Under the pieces are notes generated by a model. That model ran no database searches. It was given only the letters and a program-made list of their open reading frames with translations, and was not told the origin of the DNA. From SAR86 cluster bacterium SAR86E (GTDB lineage: Bacteria; Pseudomonadota; Gammaproteobacteria; Magnimaribacterales; D2472), in NCBI GenBank assembly GCA_000307935.1, contig AMWX01000012.1:62001-126000 (forward strand): a DNA stretch of 64,000 nucleotides. Reading direction: 5' to 3'. Each line of letters opens with the position of its first letter. Within the stretch, counting starts at the first letter, position 1. Positions 44,521 through 53,088 of the stretch are shown here, piece by piece. The translations under genes were made by a program, and so were the position numbers.

Positions 44521-45330
44521 ATGGCAAAAGTAGTACCAATTAACATTGATATTAACAAAGGCAAGCTTCCAGTCAAAGCTAAAGGCATTGAAATGGTCGA
44601 GTGCAAAAGTATTGAAGAGACTCGACGTGATCAGCTTCAAAGGTTAACTGCTGGATTTCGATTATTTTCTCACTTTGGTTTTGATGAAGGTGTCGCTGGT
44701 CATATCACTCTGAGAGATCCTGAATTCAGTGACCATTTTTGGGTCAATCCATTAGGGGTTCACTTTAGCCAAATAAAAATTTCAGATTTATTGCTTGTTA
44801 ACCACGATGGTGAAGTTGTTCAAGGTGATAGGCCTGTTAATGTTGCAGCATTTGCAATTCATTCAAGACTCCATAAAGCTAGACCAGATGTAAATGCTGC
44901 TGCGCATTCTCATTCGCTCTATGGAAGAACTTTTTCTACATTTGGCAAACTGCTTGATCCAATTTCTCAAGATTCTTGTGCATTTTATGAAAGACAGGCA
45001 ATTCATAATCACTTTTCCGGGGTCGTTGAAGAAACTGAGGAAGGAGATAGGATTGCAAACGCTCTGGGGGATAAAACAGTCCTCTTCTTGCAAAACCATG
45101 GAATTTTGACTACTGGCCCCTCAATAGACATTGCGCTTTGGTATTATTTTTCAATGGAAAGATGTTGTCATTCGCAACTTCTTGCAGATGCTGCTGGAGA
45201 GACTACGAAAATACCTCATGAAACAGCCATTAAAACAAGAGAATTTATTGCTAATGATTTGGCTGCTTGGGCTAGCTTTCAACCTCTTTTAGACATGATT
45301 ACTACAAAAGAGCCTGATTTACTGGATTGA
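44521..45330 (+). CDS. class II aldolase/adducin family protein
   Basis: The protein is 269 residues from the ATG at 44521, which is preceded by AAGGA; an ATG 36 bases upstream lacks a ribosome binding site. It has DEGVAGHITLR near residue 51, zinc ligands in AAAHSHSLYG near 124-126, and LQNHGILTTG near 190 with the third histidine. These define the class II aldolase/adducin family of metal-dependent aldolases and epimerases. The substrate is not predictable. It converges on an aldehyde dehydrogenase gene with no gap. Confidence 0.86.
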   Translation: MAKVVPINIDINKGKLPVKAKGIEMVECKSIEETRRDQLQRLTAGFRLFSHFGFDEGVAGHITLRDPEFSDHFWVNPLGVHFSQIKISDLLLVNHDGEVVQGDRPVNVAAFAIHSRLHKARPDVNAAAHSHSLYGRTFSTFGKLLDPISQDSCAFYERQAIHNHFSGVVEETEEGDRIANALGDKTVLFLQNHGILTTGPSIDIALWYYFSMERCCHSQLLADAAGETTKIPHETAIKTREFIANDLAAWASFQPLLDMITTKEPDLLD

Positions 45331-46752
45331 TTAGCTACCAATTATAGCTTTTGTCTCAAGGCACTCTTCAAGCCCAGATAATCCGTGCTCTCTCCCATTA
45401 CCAGAAGTTTTAAAGCCACCAAATGGCGCTGCCGGACCTCTTGAACCACCATTAATACTGATTTGACCTGCTCTTATCCTTCTTGCTACCTGCTTAGCAT
45501 GATCTTCATCACCGGATTGAACATATCCTGCCAATCCATATTCAGTATCATTAGCAATTTCTATAGCCTCATCTTCAGACTCATACTTTAGTATGCTTAA
45601 AACAGGACCAAAAATTTCCTCTCTAGCTATTGTCATGTCGTTAGTTACATCTGCAAAAACTGTTGGCTTAACAAAATAACCTTCTGATCTACCTTCAGGT
45701 CTACCTATACCTCCAGCAACCAATCTAGCACCTTCATCAATTCCAATTTGGATCAATCTTTGAACTTTTTCATATTGAACTTTATTAGAAATAGGTCCGA
45801 TTTTTACATCCTCATCTTCTGGCGCTCCCACTACTGTGGAATTTGCAACCTGAGCCGCTGCTTCAACTGCTCTTTCATAGTTAGTCGCAGAAACCAACAT
45901 TCTTGTTGGCGCATTACAAGACTGACCTGTATTCATAAAACAATGATTTGCTCCTGCACCAGCTGCTTTTTCAATATCAGCATCGTCTAAAATGATGTTA
46001 GCTGATTTACCACCAAGCTCTTGAGCCACTCTCTTAACTGTTGGTGCAGATGCTATTGCAACTGCAACTCCTGCTCTTGTTGAGCCCGTAAAATGCATCA
46101 TATCGATATCCTTATGCTCAGAAAGAGCTGCTCCAACTATAGGCCCCATTCCATTTACAAGATTAAAAACCCCAGCTGGGACTCCCGCAGCATGAATAAT
46201 TTCAGCAAACATAATTCCACAAAATGGAGTAATTTCACTTGGTTTCAAAACCATTGTGCAACCAGAGGCTATCGCAGAGGCTACTTTCGTACACATTTGA
46301 TTCATAGGCCAGTTCCAAGGTGTAATCATGCCAATAACTCCAATTGGTTCTTTTCGAATTAAATAATTATTTTCAGTTCCTTCAAATTCATATGTTTTTA
46401 AAACTTCTAGGGTATCTTTGAAGTGCGATAAACCTGAGGTAACCTGGGCCACGTTTGATAGCCACAATGGTGCCCCCATTTCTTGTGAAATTGTTTGAGC
46501 AAGATCATCTGAACGTTTTTCATATTCAGAAATAATATTTTCAAGTAATTCAATTCTTTCTTCTTTCGTTGAGAATCCAAAAGTCTTGAATGCCTCTTTG
46601 GCAGAAGCAACAGCTATGTCCACATCCTCCTTTGTTCCTGCAGAAATAGATCCAATGACACTTTCATCTGATGGATTAAATACTTCAATAGTCTCGGATC
46701 CTAATGAATCCTCCCATTCTCCATTAATATAAAATTTAAGATGATCTGACAT
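45331..46752 (-). CDS. NAD(P)-dependent aldehyde dehydrogenase
   Basis: The protein is 473 residues from the ATG at 46752; an ATG two codons earlier abuts GAGGA too closely, so I take the second. It has the aldehyde dehydrogenase signatures: GMITPWNWPMNQ near 145, VAQELGGKSAN with catalytic Glu near 243, and NTGQSCNAPTRM with catalytic Cys near 279. AREEIFGPVLSI near 378 completes the set. It oxidises an aldehyde to an acid. The substrate is unknown. A perfect 9-base AT-rich palindrome lies 13 bases upstream of its start. Confidence 0.9.
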   Translation of the reverse strand: MSDHLKFYINGEWEDSLGSETIEVFNPSDESVIGSISAGTKEDVDIAVASAKEAFKTFGFSTKEERIELLENIISEYEKRSDDLAQTISQEMGAPLWLSNVAQVTSGLSHFKDTLEVLKTYEFEGTENNYLIRKEPIGVIGMITPWNWPMNQMCTKVASAIASGCTMVLKPSEITPFCGIMFAEIIHAAGVPAGVFNLVNGMGPIVGAALSEHKDIDMMHFTGSTRAGVAVAIASAPTVKRVAQELGGKSANIILDDADIEKAAGAGANHCFMNTGQSCNAPTRMLVSATNYERAVEAAAQVANSTVVGAPEDEDVKIGPISNKVQYEKVQRLIQIGIDEGARLVAGGIGRPEGRSEGYFVKPTVFADVTNDMTIAREEIFGPVLSILKYESEDEAIEIANDTEYGLAGYVQSGDEDHAKQVARRIRAGQISINGGSRGPAAPFGGFKTSGNGREHGLSGLEECLETKAIIGS

Positions 46753-46765
46753 AAACATTCCTCTA

Positions 46766-46786
46766 AATAAAAATTAGATTTTTATT
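46766..46786. promoter_or_regulatory. 9-base inverted repeat upstream of aldehyde dehydrogenase
   Basis: AATAAAAAT and ATTTTTATT are perfectly complementary around TAG, giving a 21-base palindrome in the 85-base gap between the photolyase stop and the aldehyde dehydrogenase start. It could be an operator or a weak terminator of the sugar/photolyase transcript. Because it is pure A/T apart from one G, chance is possible. Confidence 0.3.
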
Positions 46787-46837
46787 ATAACGGATGTTAA
46801 TAACATGTCTCCAGTAAAGGTATTGAAAACCGCTAAA

Positions 46838-48265
46838 TCAAGAATTATTGAATTCTCTGGCAGTTTTAAATGCTTCAATTGCTCTAAGGCGAGATGTCTT
46901 AAGGTCTAGCATTGGTGCAGGATAGTCACTAGAGGAAAAGAGATCCTGTTTAGGCTGATGAATATTTTTTAGGGAGACATCTTTTAATTCTGGGATAAAT
47001 TTTTTAATAAAATCTCCATTGGGATCAAAGTTTTGAGACTGAGTTATTGGATTAAATATTCTGAAATAAGGTGCAGCATCTGTTCCAGTAGATGCGCTCC
47101 ACTGCCAGCCGCCGTTGTTTGAGGAAAAGTCACCATCGATTAAATTTTTCATAAAAAACTCTTCTCCAAGCCTCCAATCATGAAGCATGTTTTTAGTGAA
47201 GAACATTGCAACCACCATTCTTAATCGATTATGCATCCATCCTTCTGTAAGCATTTGTCTAATACCCGCATCCACTATAGGAAAGCCAGTTCTACCCTCA
47301 TAAAAAGCTTTTAATTCATTATCGCAATGCCTCCATTTAATGGAATCAGTGTAGTCTTGAAACGGTTTATTAAGACTAACTTTTGGAAAAGAGTGCATGA
47401 TATTTCTGTAGAACTCCCTCCAGACAATTTCATCTATCCACTTACAAATACCCTTATTTCCTGAAGTTAATTCAAAGTTATTTAGCTTCATGCCTTCTAA
47501 AATGCATCTTCTTGGTGAAAGAATACCTAATGCAAGATATGGTGAGATTCTGCTTGTGCCATCTAAAATTGGGGAGTTTCTTGATTGATTATAATCCCTA
47601 GATTTCAATTCAAGAAAATTAGATAATCTGGCTGCCGCAGCATCTTCACCGGCAGGCCAAAGATCAATATCAACTTTGTGGATTTTTGAATATTGTATTT
47701 TTGATGATTCGTTATTTAGGGAGATTGATTTTTTTAAGGCAGATGGCTTACGAATCTCAAGAAAGTTCATATCAAAATTTTCAATCCATCTCCTTTTGAA
47801 TGGAGTAAATACAGAAAAGGGTTTTCCTTGACCAGTTCTCAGAATCCCAGGCTCATATATAACTTGATCATCAAATCTAGAAACGTGAATATTGCTATTA
47901 TTCAATATTTGAGCAGATAGGTCATCTCTTTTTGATTCATTGATTCCAAATTCATTATTCCAAAAGACTTGGTTAATATTATTGGTTACAGAAAAATTGT
48001 TTAAATCTTTTGGCAGAGATTTAAAGGAGTTTGTATTAAGTGTAATTAATGGGATATTTAAATTAGATAATGATTTCTCTAAGATTTCTAAATTCTTAAT
48101 AAGAAAGCTGAGTTTAACATTTGATTCATTGTGATCATTCCATTGATTCTCAGAAAATATGTATATACCAGCAACCTCGTCGCATTTATCAATGGCATCG
48201 AGAAGCGCAGGATTATCATCAAGCCTTAAATCAGTTCTAAACCAAATTAATCCTTTCATAGGCAT
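46838..48265 (-). CDS. phrB: deoxyribodipyrimidine photolyase
   Basis: The 475-residue protein has an N-terminal Rossmann-like antenna domain (GLIWFRTDLRLDDNPALLDA) and the C-terminal FAD domain, with WREFYRNIMH near 285, GRTGFPIVDAGIRQMLTEGWMHNRLRMV near 325 and NNGGWQWSASTGTDAAPYFRIFNP near 390. These are class I CPD photolyase features. It repairs UV dimers with blue light, as expected in a surface-ocean organism. It begins 9 bases after the KdsB-like gene and is probably the last gene of the sugar operon transcript. Confidence 0.94.
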   Translation of the reverse strand: MPMKGLIWFRTDLRLDDNPALLDAIDKCDEVAGIYIFSENQWNDHNESNVKLSFLIKNLEILEKSLSNLNIPLITLNTNSFKSLPKDLNNFSVTNNINQVFWNNEFGINESKRDDLSAQILNNSNIHVSRFDDQVIYEPGILRTGQGKPFSVFTPFKRRWIENFDMNFLEIRKPSALKKSISLNNESSKIQYSKIHKVDIDLWPAGEDAAAARLSNFLELKSRDYNQSRNSPILDGTSRISPYLALGILSPRRCILEGMKLNNFELTSGNKGICKWIDEIVWREFYRNIMHSFPKVSLNKPFQDYTDSIKWRHCDNELKAFYEGRTGFPIVDAGIRQMLTEGWMHNRLRMVVAMFFTKNMLHDWRLGEEFFMKNLIDGDFSSNNGGWQWSASTGTDAAPYFRIFNPITQSQNFDPNGDFIKKFIPELKDVSLKNIHQPKQDLFSSSDYPAPMLDLKTSRLRAIEAFKTAREFNNS

Positions 48266-48274
48266 AGTTTCACT

Positions 48275-49033
48275 TTAAATATATTTATTTTTATACAGGC
48301 GAACAAAATGATCATTTTTCATTACTCTCTCAAGCTTAATTATATCTTCAGGATTATCTACACCAAGAATTGGAGATGAAGATAAAACGCCTTGAATGGA
48401 GAAATCATTTTCTAAGAATCGCATCATATCTATTGATTCAACTTCTTCTAGCGGGGTTGGTGATAGATCAGCATAGTACAACAATGCACTATTCGTAAAA
48501 CCTATCATCCCCAACTGTCTAAATCCGCTTAGACAATTATTAGGCACATGAGTTCTAGAAAAAAATTTAATGTTTAAATCTTTTTTTACAACTGCTTTGA
48601 CGACATTTGGATTCTCTAAATCATTTTTTGAAATCGGGAATAATAAATTTACTGCCTCATACTCTATACCTGTGAATGCATTTTTTAAATTTATAATGTC
48701 ATCTGGGTGAATTTGCGGTTCATCGCCCTGAAGCAAAAGAATGAAATCAAAAAAATCTCCTTCACGAGATAGAATATCTAAAGTTTCTTTTGCTCTGTCA
48801 GTAGCCCTTTGATGTATATGACTAGTTAAAACAGACGGTATATCATGCAAATTAGCCCAAGCAATGATCTCTTGGTCTGGTGTTGCGATCACTAGATTAT
48901 CACAGGCACCAGAAATAAGAGCTCTTTCATAGCAATGAGCAAGCATTGGAATCTCTAGTATTTTTTTAAGGGGCTTACCGGGAAAACGAGATGATGCCAT
49001 TCTTGCTGGTATAACGCCTAGGGTTCTTTTCAT
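48275..49033 (-). CDS. KdsB-like cytidylyltransferase (substrate probably not plain Kdo)
   Basis: The 252-residue protein has the CMP-sugar-acid synthetase core: VIPARMASSRFPGKPL at residues 7-22, LQGDEP at 101-106 and GVDNPEDI near the end. KdsB activates Kdo with CTP. Two features differ from canonical KdsB: the HQSGTER/HxSGTDR loop reads HQRATDR at 74-80, and the middle carries a FSRTHVPNN segment in place of FSRATIPW. It lies at the end of a contiguous operon whose other enzymes include an HpaI aldolase and a SIS isomerase, so I suspect a related 2-keto-3-deoxy sugar acid. It could still be the genome's only KdsB. Confidence 0.78.
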   Translation of the reverse strand: MKRTLGVIPARMASSRFPGKPLKKILEIPMLAHCYERALISGACDNLVIATPDQEIIAWANLHDIPSVLTSHIHQRATDRAKETLDILSREGDFFDFILLLQGDEPQIHPDDIINLKNAFTGIEYEAVNLLFPISKNDLENPNVVKAVVKKDLNIKFFSRTHVPNNCLSGFRQLGMIGFTNSALLYYADLSPTPLEEVESIDMMRFLENDFSIQGVLSSSPILGVDNPEDIIKLERVMKNDHFVRLYKNKYI

Positions 49034-49038
49034 TTTAA

Positions 49039-49758
49039 TTAGAAAGGCAATCTTGCGTTAACATCTAACATTCTAATATCAACGCTAAATGCAATCATAT
49101 TATACCCCTTGCTTTCTAGCACTTTTATTTCCTCTTTCTTAGGCTCAACAAGGTGATATCCACATCTTATACCTTCTTCTTTAGCTGCTGACAATATGAT
49201 TTTTTCTGCATTATTAAATTCATCTGTATCAAATTTTCCAGGACTATTTAATGATGCTGACAGATCATAAGGTCCTATAAAAAAACCATTTATATCTTTA
49301 GAAAAAATTTCTTTACAGTTTTTTAATCCTTTTTTAGATTCAATCTGAGCATATATTTCTACTTCGTTAACTTTACTAGTAATATAATCTTTCTTTGCGA
49401 TGCTCTCACCATAACCTTGTGCTCTTGCGAGTCCCATGCCTCTCTTGCCATTTGGTGGATAGCGGCAGGCAGAGATTACACCTTCTATCTGATGGAGTGT
49501 TTCAACCATGGGGGCTAAGATACCTTTAGCTCCGGCATCTAGGACTCTTTTAATTTGTGTGGCATCATGCCCAGACAATCTTACGAAAGGCTTAGACCCT
49601 GCCAAGTCTATAACTCTAATTAATTGTTCAGCCTGATTTATATTGATACAGCTATGTTCAAGATCAATAACAATCCAGTCATACCCAGCATTAGCAAAAA
49701 TTTCTGCTATAGATTCATTGGGAAGACTTTGCCATGTTCCAATAGAAAGTTTATTCAT
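49039..49758 (-). CDS. HpcH/HpaI-family pyruvate aldolase
   Basis: The 239-residue TIM-barrel protein has DWIVIDLEHS near residues 27-36, RYPPNGKRGMG near 117, metal ligands in QIES near 142 and GPYDLSASL near 170. These are hallmarks of class II 2-keto-3-deoxy sugar-acid aldolases such as GarL and HpaI. The enzymes cleave, or form, 2-keto-3-deoxy acids from pyruvate and an aldehyde. In this operon it could build the sugar-acid carbon skeleton for the adjacent KdsB-like enzyme, 5 bases downstream. A catabolic role is also possible. Confidence 0.85.
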   Translation of the reverse strand: MNKLSIGTWQSLPNESIAEIFANAGYDWIVIDLEHSCININQAEQLIRVIDLAGSKPFVRLSGHDATQIKRVLDAGAKGILAPMVETLHQIEGVISACRYPPNGKRGMGLARAQGYGESIAKKDYITSKVNEVEIYAQIESKKGLKNCKEIFSKDINGFFIGPYDLSASLNSPGKFDTDEFNNAEKIILSAAKEEGIRCGYHLVEPKKEEIKVLESKGYNMIAFSVDIRMLDVNARLPF

Positions 49759-49770
49759 AAAATCAATTAA

Positions 49771-50736
49771 TTATGTGATTTCAATATTATCATCTAACCC
49801 ATTAATTGCTGCCATCCCCATTGAGCTAATACCTTCATTTGTCAGACTAGAGCGATGAGATGTACCAAAAAAGTTTGTTAGTTTAAATAAAGGATTATTC
49901 ATTGCAGGCTCCTCTTTGTAAACATCAAATCCAGCAAAACTTAAAGGTTGTTGCGAAAGGAATTTAAAAAGATCCTTTTCATTAATAATACCCCCTCTTG
50001 CTGTATTAATTATGCATACGTCAGGCTTCAAATAATCTAATTCTTTTTTAGATATGATATTTTGCGTGGATGCTATTAATGGAAGATGAATACTTAAAAT
50101 ACTGGATTCTTTTAATAGTTGCTCTAAAGAAGTCTGAACTATCGAGCCCGCTTCATAATTAAGATCTTTTGCAAGGTTGACCATTTCGCTGTCTAAAAAA
50201 ACTTTTTCATCATAAAATAAGATTCTGCAATTAAATGGTTGCAAGAGTGCAGCTAACTTTTGCCCAATATTTCCAAATCCAAGTAGTCCAACAGTTTTTC
50301 CAAAAAGCTCTGAGCCCTTTTCCTGTGACCAATTTCCATTAATAATATCTAAATTATTATCTTTAATTTTTTTTAGCCCCAAAAGCGTTAGAGTTAATGC
50401 AAGCTCTGCTACACTTTGTTTATTTACACCTGGTGTAAATCCTAGTCTTATATTTCTTTTTTTAAGTAATTTTAAATCAATATTATTTAAGCCAACCCCG
50501 TACTTGCTTATAACTTGCAACAATGGGAGTTTTTCCAGAATAGGCTCAGATAAATCTTCGATGCCAATTATTGCTTTTGTTGCTGGCATTAAAAACTCAA
50601 CCAGCTGATCTCCAGCAAGAGTTTTATCTGTCTCATTCAAGATCACCGATGAATATTTCCTTTTAAGAGATGCTACTAGATTTTCATTTCTTGAAAAAGA
50701 TCTCGAAGCAACTGCAATCGTATCAGATGTATTCAA
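49771..50736 (-). CDS. D-2-hydroxyacid dehydrogenase family protein
   Basis: The 321-residue protein has the substrate-binding halves and NAD domain of the D-isomer 2-hydroxyacid dehydrogenases: GLLGFGNIGQKLA near 148, NTARGGIINEKDL near 245 (catalytic Arg), a DVYKEEPAMNNPLF Glu segment near 276, and the catalytic His in GTSHRS near 297. The His follows GTS rather than the common TPH. It interconverts a 2-keto and a 2-hydroxy acid. It sits between the phosphatase (1-base gap) and the HpaI aldolase, so it may act on the same acid. The exact substrate is unknown. Confidence 0.84.
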   Translation of the reverse strand: MNTSDTIAVASRSFSRNENLVASLKRKYSSVILNETDKTLAGDQLVEFLMPATKAIIGIEDLSEPILEKLPLLQVISKYGVGLNNIDLKLLKKRNIRLGFTPGVNKQSVAELALTLTLLGLKKIKDNNLDIINGNWSQEKGSELFGKTVGLLGFGNIGQKLAALLQPFNCRILFYDEKVFLDSEMVNLAKDLNYEAGSIVQTSLEQLLKESSILSIHLPLIASTQNIISKKELDYLKPDVCIINTARGGIINEKDLFKFLSQQPLSFAGFDVYKEEPAMNNPLFKLTNFFGTSHRSSLTNEGISSMGMAAINGLDDNIEIT

Positions 50737-50737
50737 A

Positions 50738-51481
50738 CTACTGCTCTATTGTATTATTTGAAAATCTGGCATCTACCCTGAAGTCTACTTGAATATTTTC
50801 AAGAGATACCTCCCCTCCAGCTGCGCTAACAATTGCTGCGCCAGCAGCCACATCCCATAGAAAAATACCATTTTCTTTATAAGTCTCTGCTTTACCAGAG
50901 GCAACATAACATGCAGCCATGGCGGCAGAACCAATCATTCTTACTTTTTTCCATGCTTGAAAATCACATATCATTTCACTAAATTCATTATCAGAATAGT
51001 TTGATTTGGCTGGAATTCCCGTTACAAGTGTTGACTCTTTCTTTAATGCCAGTGGCGATACGTTTATCTCCTTATCATTAATATAGGCCTTAGATTCAAT
51101 GTGTCCGTAATAAAGCTCTTCATGATTAAAATCATATATGACTCCCAACAAGGGATTGCTCTTGTTCATCAAAGCTATTGATACACAGCTAATCGGGATA
51201 TCTCTTAAAAAATTTGACGTTCCATCAAGAGGGTCCACGACCCAAAAATATCCATCTAGATCATTATTTGAGCCTAACTCTTCACCAAGTATTGCATAGG
51301 AGCTTTTTGAGTTTAAGTACTCTTTTATAAGTTTTTCAGTATCAATATCCAGTTGAAGCTTTAAATCTCTTCCTTCATTATTTAAAACTTCTAGATTTTT
51401 TCCTTTTGCTTTTAACAAGAAGTCTCCTGCTAGCAAAGCAGCAGATTTTGCAATAGTTAGGCATTGCTCTAAATCAAGCAT
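50738..51481 (-). CDS. inositol monophosphatase-family phosphatase
   Basis: The 247-residue protein has the lithium-sensitive phosphatase motifs: ILGEELG near residue 69, the metal-binding DPLDGTSNFL near 85-94, and WDVAAGAAIVSAAGGEV near 205. It removes a phosphate from a sugar, inositol or nucleotide monophosphate. It overlaps the SIS-domain gene by 8 bases. In this operon a dephosphorylation step before the KdsB-like activation is plausible, analogous to KdsC in the Kdo pathway. SuhB, CysQ or another family role is possible. Confidence 0.86.
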   Translation of the reverse strand: MLDLEQCLTIAKSAALLAGDFLLKAKGKNLEVLNNEGRDLKLQLDIDTEKLIKEYLNSKSSYAILGEELGSNNDLDGYFWVVDPLDGTSNFLRDIPISCVSIALMNKSNPLLGVIYDFNHEELYYGHIESKAYINDKEINVSPLALKKESTLVTGIPAKSNYSDNEFSEMICDFQAWKKVRMIGSAAMAACYVASGKAETYKENGIFLWDVAAGAAIVSAAGGEVSLENIQVDFRVDARFSNNTIEQ

Positions 51482-52052
51482 TCAAAAATTTTGCTCTAAA
51501 ATATGATCCGACCAAACCACAAACTACCATATGCAAATCTTCTGCTGGTCCATATTCTCCGACTTTTGTTGGTACGTGAATATTAAGATCACAATTTTCT
51601 TTTAAATATCCGCCATCAAAAGCAGTCATCCCGACCACAAAAATTTCATGCTTTTTTGCGTATTCTATTGCACATATTAAATTTTTAGAATTCCCTGAAG
51701 CAGAAATACAGACAATGGTATCTCCAGATTTTGCTAATGTTTGAAGTTGTTGCAAAAAAATATTTTCATACCCATCATCATTTGCAATTGCGGTAATTAC
51801 CGCTTGATTATCACACAAACTTATAGCTCTGAAAGGTTTTTCAAACTGACGGCTTCCAAGAGATACATCATTAACAAAATGAGTTGCAGTAGATGCACTG
51901 CCGCCATTTCCTAGAAAAAAAGTTGTGCTGCCAGATTCTCTGGACTCAAGCAGCAAATCAGCAAACTTACCAATTGCCTCCCTATCCAGTTTTGAGATGA
52001 GATTGGTTAGATATTCTAGATACTCATTAGAATATGCAGAGGATTTGTTCAT
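51474..52052 (-). CDS. SIS-domain sugar-phosphate isomerase (GmhA-like)
   Basis: The 192-residue single SIS domain carries GNGGSAS at residues 48-54 and ISASGNS at 116-122, the phosphosugar-binding loops of GmhA-like proteins. Of the residues GmhA uses for zinc and catalysis, His58 is retained, but the Glu three to four residues later reads Asp62. The C-terminal region reads EDLHMVVCG with Gly179 where GmhA has a zinc His and Glu171 where it has Gln. It is thus unlikely to be a canonical sedoheptulose 7-phosphate isomerase. It is cotranscribed with the phosphatase and lies 11 bases after the Gfo/Idh gene. Confidence 0.82.
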   Translation of the reverse strand: MNKSSAYSNEYLEYLTNLISKLDREAIGKFADLLLESRESGSTTFFLGNGGSASTATHFVNDVSLGSRQFEKPFRAISLCDNQAVITAIANDDGYENIFLQQLQTLAKSGDTIVCISASGNSKNLICAIEYAKKHEIFVVGMTAFDGGYLKENCDLNIHVPTKVGEYGPAEDLHMVVCGLVGSYFRAKFLNA

Positions 52053-52063
52053 GATCAGTCCGT

Positions 52064-53086
52064 TTAATTATAGTATTTCTTTTTCCATTCAGGATCAGCT
52101 TTATATATAGCCTCAACCAGTTTCATTGTTTCAATAGCATCCTCGATGCTTCCTCTTTTAATTTCTGAATTATTAGTTAAACAATCATAAAAATATTGAA
52201 TCTCATTGTCCCATGATACATCCTCGTTGTATTTAATGGTCGACTCCATGGGCATTCCTTTATCTTTTTCTGGATTTGAAGTAATTGTTTTTAATGTTTC
52301 ATCTCCATAGCTTTTAGACCCTGTAAGCAAGCCACCTAGAACCAATGATCCTTTTTGAAGTGTAATTTCTAAATTAAATATGTGTCTCCATTGAGTAGCA
52401 GAAGAATGAAGCTGTGCAACGACACCATCTTCCGATTTCATTAAAACGTATGCATTGTCCTCTACATCAAAATTCCAAAATGCGTTGTCAATAAAAGAAA
52501 AAATTTTAGAAAAATTTTTGCCTGATAAGTATTTCATCAAATCAAGCATATGAATTCCTTGATCAAGCAGGATGCCTCCTCCTGATTCTTCTCTTTTAGT
52601 TCTCCAATCTGTTTGGTTAAAACTAATGATTTGTGACTTGCCATAAACCCCTTTCATATTGATAATTTTTCCTAAGGTATTATTTTGAATTATTCTTTTT
52701 GCCTCCTCAACAGAGAGATGAAATCGATGATTGAATCCATACATTAACTTTAAATTAGGAAATTTCTTATGTATTTTTTGAACAATTTGAAGCTCTTTAA
52801 GCGTCCTTGCTGGAGGCTTTTCACAAAAGACATGAAGTCCTTTTTCAAGGCTTAGCGCGACTGCCTCTGCTGCAAACTTATTGGGTAAGCTGATGAAAAT
52901 GATATCTAACTCAGTCTTAGAAATAAGATCTTGATAGCTATCAAAAATCGCTATGCCTGATGGAATGACCTTTTGAGCTTCTAGATTTTTTTCTGAAATA
53001 GCGGTGACTTTAAATGTTGTATTTTTGATTATTGATGTGTACCTTGTTTTACCAACAACGCCATAACCTGCAATTCCAACTTTCAT
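52064..53086 (-). CDS. Gfo/Idh/MocA-family oxidoreductase
   Basis: The protein is 340 residues from the ATG at 53086; the preceding codon is GTG overlapping the upstream stop and may be a secondary start. It has the Rossmann motif GIAGYGVVGKTRY at the N-terminus, the family signature CEKPPA near 93 and GGGILLDQGIHMLDL near 175. It should oxidise or reduce a sugar, often a nucleotide sugar or inositol, with NAD(P). It is the junction between the PQQ dehydrogenase and the SIS/phosphatase genes. The precise reaction is unknown. Confidence 0.86.
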   Translation of the reverse strand: MKVGIAGYGVVGKTRYTSIIKNTTFKVTAISEKNLEAQKVIPSGIAIFDSYQDLISKTELDIIFISLPNKFAAEAVALSLEKGLHVFCEKPPARTLKELQIVQKIHKKFPNLKLMYGFNHRFHLSVEEAKRIIQNNTLGKIINMKGVYGKSQIISFNQTDWRTKREESGGGILLDQGIHMLDLMKYLSGKNFSKIFSFIDNAFWNFDVEDNAYVLMKSEDGVVAQLHSSATQWRHIFNLEITLQKGSLVLGGLLTGSKSYGDETLKTITSNPEKDKGMPMESTIKYNEDVSWDNEIQYFYDCLTNNSEIKRGSIEDAIETMKLVEAIYKADPEWKKKYYN

Positions 53087-53088
53087 CA

